55,423 nucleotides of DNA from Crocinitomicaceae bacterium (GTDB lineage Bacteria; Bacteroidota; Bacteroidia; Flavobacteriales_D; Crocinitomicaceae), in NCBI GenBank assembly GCA_029254025.1, contig JAQWYK010000023.1, positions 1 through 55,423 on the forward strand, given 5' to 3'. Below, in pieces: positions 53,509 through 55,423 of this stretch. The position numbers and the translations under genes were made by a program. The notes beneath the pieces are model-generated. The model was given only the letters and a program-made list of their open reading frames with translations, did not search any database and was not told where the DNA came from. Numbering within the stretch: the stretch's first letter is position 1; each line of letters starts with the position of its first letter.

Positions 53509-54534
53509 ATGAAGGAGGAAAAGAATATTTTAGTGACCGGTGGAGCTGGTTATATCGGGTCTCATACGGTTGTTGCCCTAATTGAAAATAATTACACTCC
53601 TATCATTGTTGATGACTTTCGCAACGCTCAGCGATCTGTGATTCCTCGATTGGAGCAACTGACGGGAACGAAACTTAGCGTATATGATTTCGCGATTCAT
53701 AACCAGCAGGAAGTGACGGCTTTATTTCAAAAGTATGAATTTAGGGGAGTAATTCATTTTGCTGCTGACAAAGCAGTTGGGGAGTCTGTAGTAAATCCAT
53801 TAAAATATTTTAAAAACAATTTAGGTGGCCTCATTGCGTTGCTCGATGTCATGACGCAGTTTGGCAAACAAAACTTGGTATTTTCTTCGAGTTGTACAGT
53901 TTATGGAACGCCCAATGATGTTCCCGTAACCGAGGAGACACCTACAAAGAAGCCTGAGTCTCCTTATGGATATACTAAATTGATCAATGAACAAATGATA
54001 CATCAGGTTCAGGAAGCACATCCAGATTTAAATGTAGCCCTATTGAGGTATTTTAATCCGATTGGTGCACATGAGTCTGGGCTAATCGGTGAAACTCCTC
54101 AAGGTATCCCTAATAATTTATTGCCGTACATTACTCAAACTGCAGTGGGTAAGAGGGAGTTTTTGACGGTTTTTGGAGATGATTATGCAACTCCTGATGG
54201 TTCTTGCGTGAGAGATTATATACATGTCATGGATTTAGCAGATGCTCACGTCGCTGCTCTGAATTACTTGACATCAAAACATTTAGGGGAAGATGTCTTC
54301 AATTTAGGAACAGGTAATGGGACAAGTGTGTTGGAGATGATTCGATTTTTCGATGAGGTATCAGGATTGTCTTTGCCATTTAAAATTGGAGATCGTCGAC
54401 CTGGAGATGTTCCTGAAATTTATGCGAATACTCAAAAGGCGTTTTCAGTATTGGGTTGGAAGGCAAAGCGCTCTGTCAAAGAGGCCATTCGTAATGCCTG
54501 GAATTATGAACAACTAACGCGTGAAAAGCAATGA
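53509..54534 (+). CDS. galE: UDP-glucose 4-epimerase
   Basis: A 341-residue short-chain dehydrogenase-type epimerase that interconverts UDP-glucose and UDP-galactose, possibly the N-acetyl forms. The NAD loop VTGGAGYIGSH, the catalytic pair Y153/K157 in PYGYTK and the serine in FSSSCTVYG are intact. The ISFAADKAVGES-type segment HFAADKAVGES and the C-terminal YANTQKAFSVLGW are standard. It supplies surface-glycan sugars. Its stop overlaps the start of the next gene by four bases. Confidence 0.96.
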   Translation: MKEEKNILVTGGAGYIGSHTVVALIENNYTPIIVDDFRNAQRSVIPRLEQLTGTKLSVYDFAIHNQQEVTALFQKYEFRGVIHFAADKAVGESVVNPLKYFKNNLGGLIALLDVMTQFGKQNLVFSSSCTVYGTPNDVPVTEETPTKKPESPYGYTKLINEQMIHQVQEAHPDLNVALLRYFNPIGAHESGLIGETPQGIPNNLLPYITQTAVGKREFLTVFGDDYATPDGSCVRDYIHVMDLADAHVAALNYLTSKHLGEDVFNLGTGNGTSVLEMIRFFDEVSGLSLPFKIGDRRPGDVPEIYANTQKAFSVLGWKAKRSVKEAIRNAWNYEQLTREKQ

Positions 54535-55283
54535 GAGGAGTAATTTTAATAGTGTTATTACTGACGTGTTTTGGTTCGCTGAATGCAATCGCTCAATGGT
54601 CTGTGGAAAATGAAAAATTAGCCTCTCGATTCCGTCCAGGAATAGGTTGGTTTTACAATGGTGGACGCCCTTATGAGGAAGAAAAATTGAGAAAGTACAA
54701 CCGATTGATGGTTGATGTTGTTTACAACGATTGGCATGGTGATCGTGACTATTTCGAAAGTCCTTGGCAGTCCATAGGATTTAACGTGTCTTTGATGTTT
54801 GATAAGGTGCTGACTAAATCGAATACCGTGAGCTTCGGTTGGGGACTCGCGTTTAGTCATGCGAACAATCATTCCCCCGTTCGTTTTAATCGAGATACGC
54901 AAGATGAATTTACGTTTATTGATGAACTTCCGGAAGGAGAAGAGCCATTGCGCAATAAATTCAGTGCAAACTACATTGAAATTCCACTAGAACTTCGCTT
55001 CAAAACAAAAGGGTACAAGCATTTTAAATTTATGCTAGGAGGAAAAATTGGCTATCAATTAAATGCCTATGATAAAATTATCAATAAGGTAAATGGAATT
55101 ACTTACAGCACAAAGAATTTTAATTTCCCAGATCGAAACCCCCTTCGATATGGTGTAACTGTCCGAATTGGAATTCGGAACTGGTCACTTTTTGGTGCGT
55201 ATTATTTCTCAGAATTGTTTACAAACGGGCAAAGCGTGAGTTTGACACCGTATTCTGTGGGGTTGACAATTTCATTGTTTTAG
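54531..55283 (+). CDS. PorT-like outer-membrane beta-barrel protein
   Basis: A 250-residue protein with signal peptide MRGVILIVLLLTCFGSLNAIAQ. Strand-like segments with alternating hydrophobic residues and aromatic girdles continue to the C-terminal SLTPYSVGLTISLF, the usual barrel ending. It resembles the outer-membrane beta-barrel (PorT/OMP_b-brl_2) proteins abundant in Bacteroidota. Coupling to galE by a four-base overlap suggests shared expression rather than a shared pathway. Confidence 0.78.
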   Translation: MRGVILIVLLLTCFGSLNAIAQWSVENEKLASRFRPGIGWFYNGGRPYEEEKLRKYNRLMVDVVYNDWHGDRDYFESPWQSIGFNVSLMFDKVLTKSNTVSFGWGLAFSHANNHSPVRFNRDTQDEFTFIDELPEGEEPLRNKFSANYIEIPLELRFKTKGYKHFKFMLGGKIGYQLNAYDKIINKVNGITYSTKNFNFPDRNPLRYGVTVRIGIRNWSLFGAYYFSELFTNGQSVSLTPYSVGLTISLF

Positions 55284-55306
55284 ACAGGGTTTTAAAAGTT
55301 CGAGGT

Positions 55307-55423
55307 TTAAGAAAACGTTCCCACTTTCAAAATTCCTTTTTCGATCAACACTTTCCCAATTTGAACAGCATTCGTAGCGGCACCTTTTCTTAGGTTGTCT
55401 GCTACAATCCACATATTTAAGGT
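55307..55423 (-). CDS. asd: Aspartate-semialdehyde dehydrogenase, C-terminal end (partial)
   Basis: The last 38 codons of a minus-strand gene that runs out of the window. They encode TLNMWIVADNLRKGAATNAV, then QIGKVLIEKGILKVGTFS and stop. The V-A-D-N-L-R-K-G-A-A-x-N-A-V-Q-I block is the C-terminal signature of aspartate-semialdehyde dehydrogenase, which makes the branch-point intermediate of lysine, threonine, methionine and diaminopimelate synthesis. This reading frame is below the size threshold of simple ORF lists. Confidence 0.93.
   Translation of the reverse strand, partial: TLNMWIVADNLRKGAATNAVQIGKVLIEKGILKVGTFS

Noticed and set aside
1-55423. tRNA, rRNA, IS elements, prophage, defence islands
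   Set aside because: I looked in the gaps and at the gene content and saw none; short structured RNAs cannot be excluded by eye.

Overview
The window reads as a compact, AT-leaning chromosomal segment from a member of the Bacteroidota, most likely Flavobacteriales (I lean toward the Fluviicola/Crocinitomicaceae side, but that is inference). The lineage call rests on a PorU2/PorV2-type type IX secretion (T9SS) sortase pair, a giant cell-surface protein with SprB-like repeats and a C-terminal type A sorting domain, several Bacteroidota-restricted families (DUF4271, DUF4783, DUF5686, DUF6340-like, DUF7793-like), and repeated TAnnTTTG boxes, the Bacteroidota sigma-A -7 element, just upstream of start codons. 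No rRNA, tRNA, CRISPR, IS element or phage gene was recognised. No gap between genes exceeds 300 bp; the largest (43569-43850) holds nothing I can name.

Layout. 1-2.6 kb: tail of a DUF6340-like protein, trmB coupled to an alkyltransferase-like gene, and a glycosyltransferase. 2.6-6.1 kb: mscL, ctaA, an arginine decarboxylase and an unknown. 6.1-12.95 kb: SUF iron-sulfur operon on the minus strand (sufA-B-C-D, a frameshifted DUF7793-like gene, sufS-E and a small Cys-rich protein), with sufT divergent. 13.0-18.2 kb: rdgB, a GT4 glycosyltransferase, the wreck of an MBL-fold/rhodanese fusion gene, a Cys-pair protein, manC and a SprT-like gene. 18.2-22.9 kb: MlaE/MlaF-type lipid ABC transporter, arsC, a glutaryl-CoA-dehydrogenase-like gene, DUF4271 and hemD. 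23-26.3 kb: a bifunctional PBP1A and an unpaired CoA-transferase A subunit. 26.3-32.6 kb: porU2 and porV2. 32.8-41.2 kb: housekeeping genes (pssA, DEDDy exonuclease, yraN, rluB-type pseudouridine synthase, rlmH, nifU-mrp), three lipoproteins and a divergent Nramp-like transporter. 41.4-45.1 kb: recQ and metK. 45.2-52.5 kb: the T9SS-exported adhesin and a DUF5686 outer-membrane protein. 52.7-55.4 kb: two small unknowns, galE, a beta-barrel protein and the 3' end of asd.

How the genes connect. Fe-S cluster assembly appears twice: the suf cluster, and the nifU-like/mrp carrier pair at 37.8-39.1 kb. Envelope functions recur (PBP1A, pssA, MlaEF, ManC and GalE sugar-nucleotide enzymes, glycosyltransferases, PorU2/V2 and their likely cargo). 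No obviously new multi-gene defence or biosynthetic system is visible. The most unusual signals are two decayed genes inside otherwise tidy operons, a promoter geometry suggesting many leaderless or near-leaderless mRNAs, a convergent array of TTAGAC-type repeats between sufT and rdgB, and a metal-transporter relative lacking the canonical metal-binding motifs.
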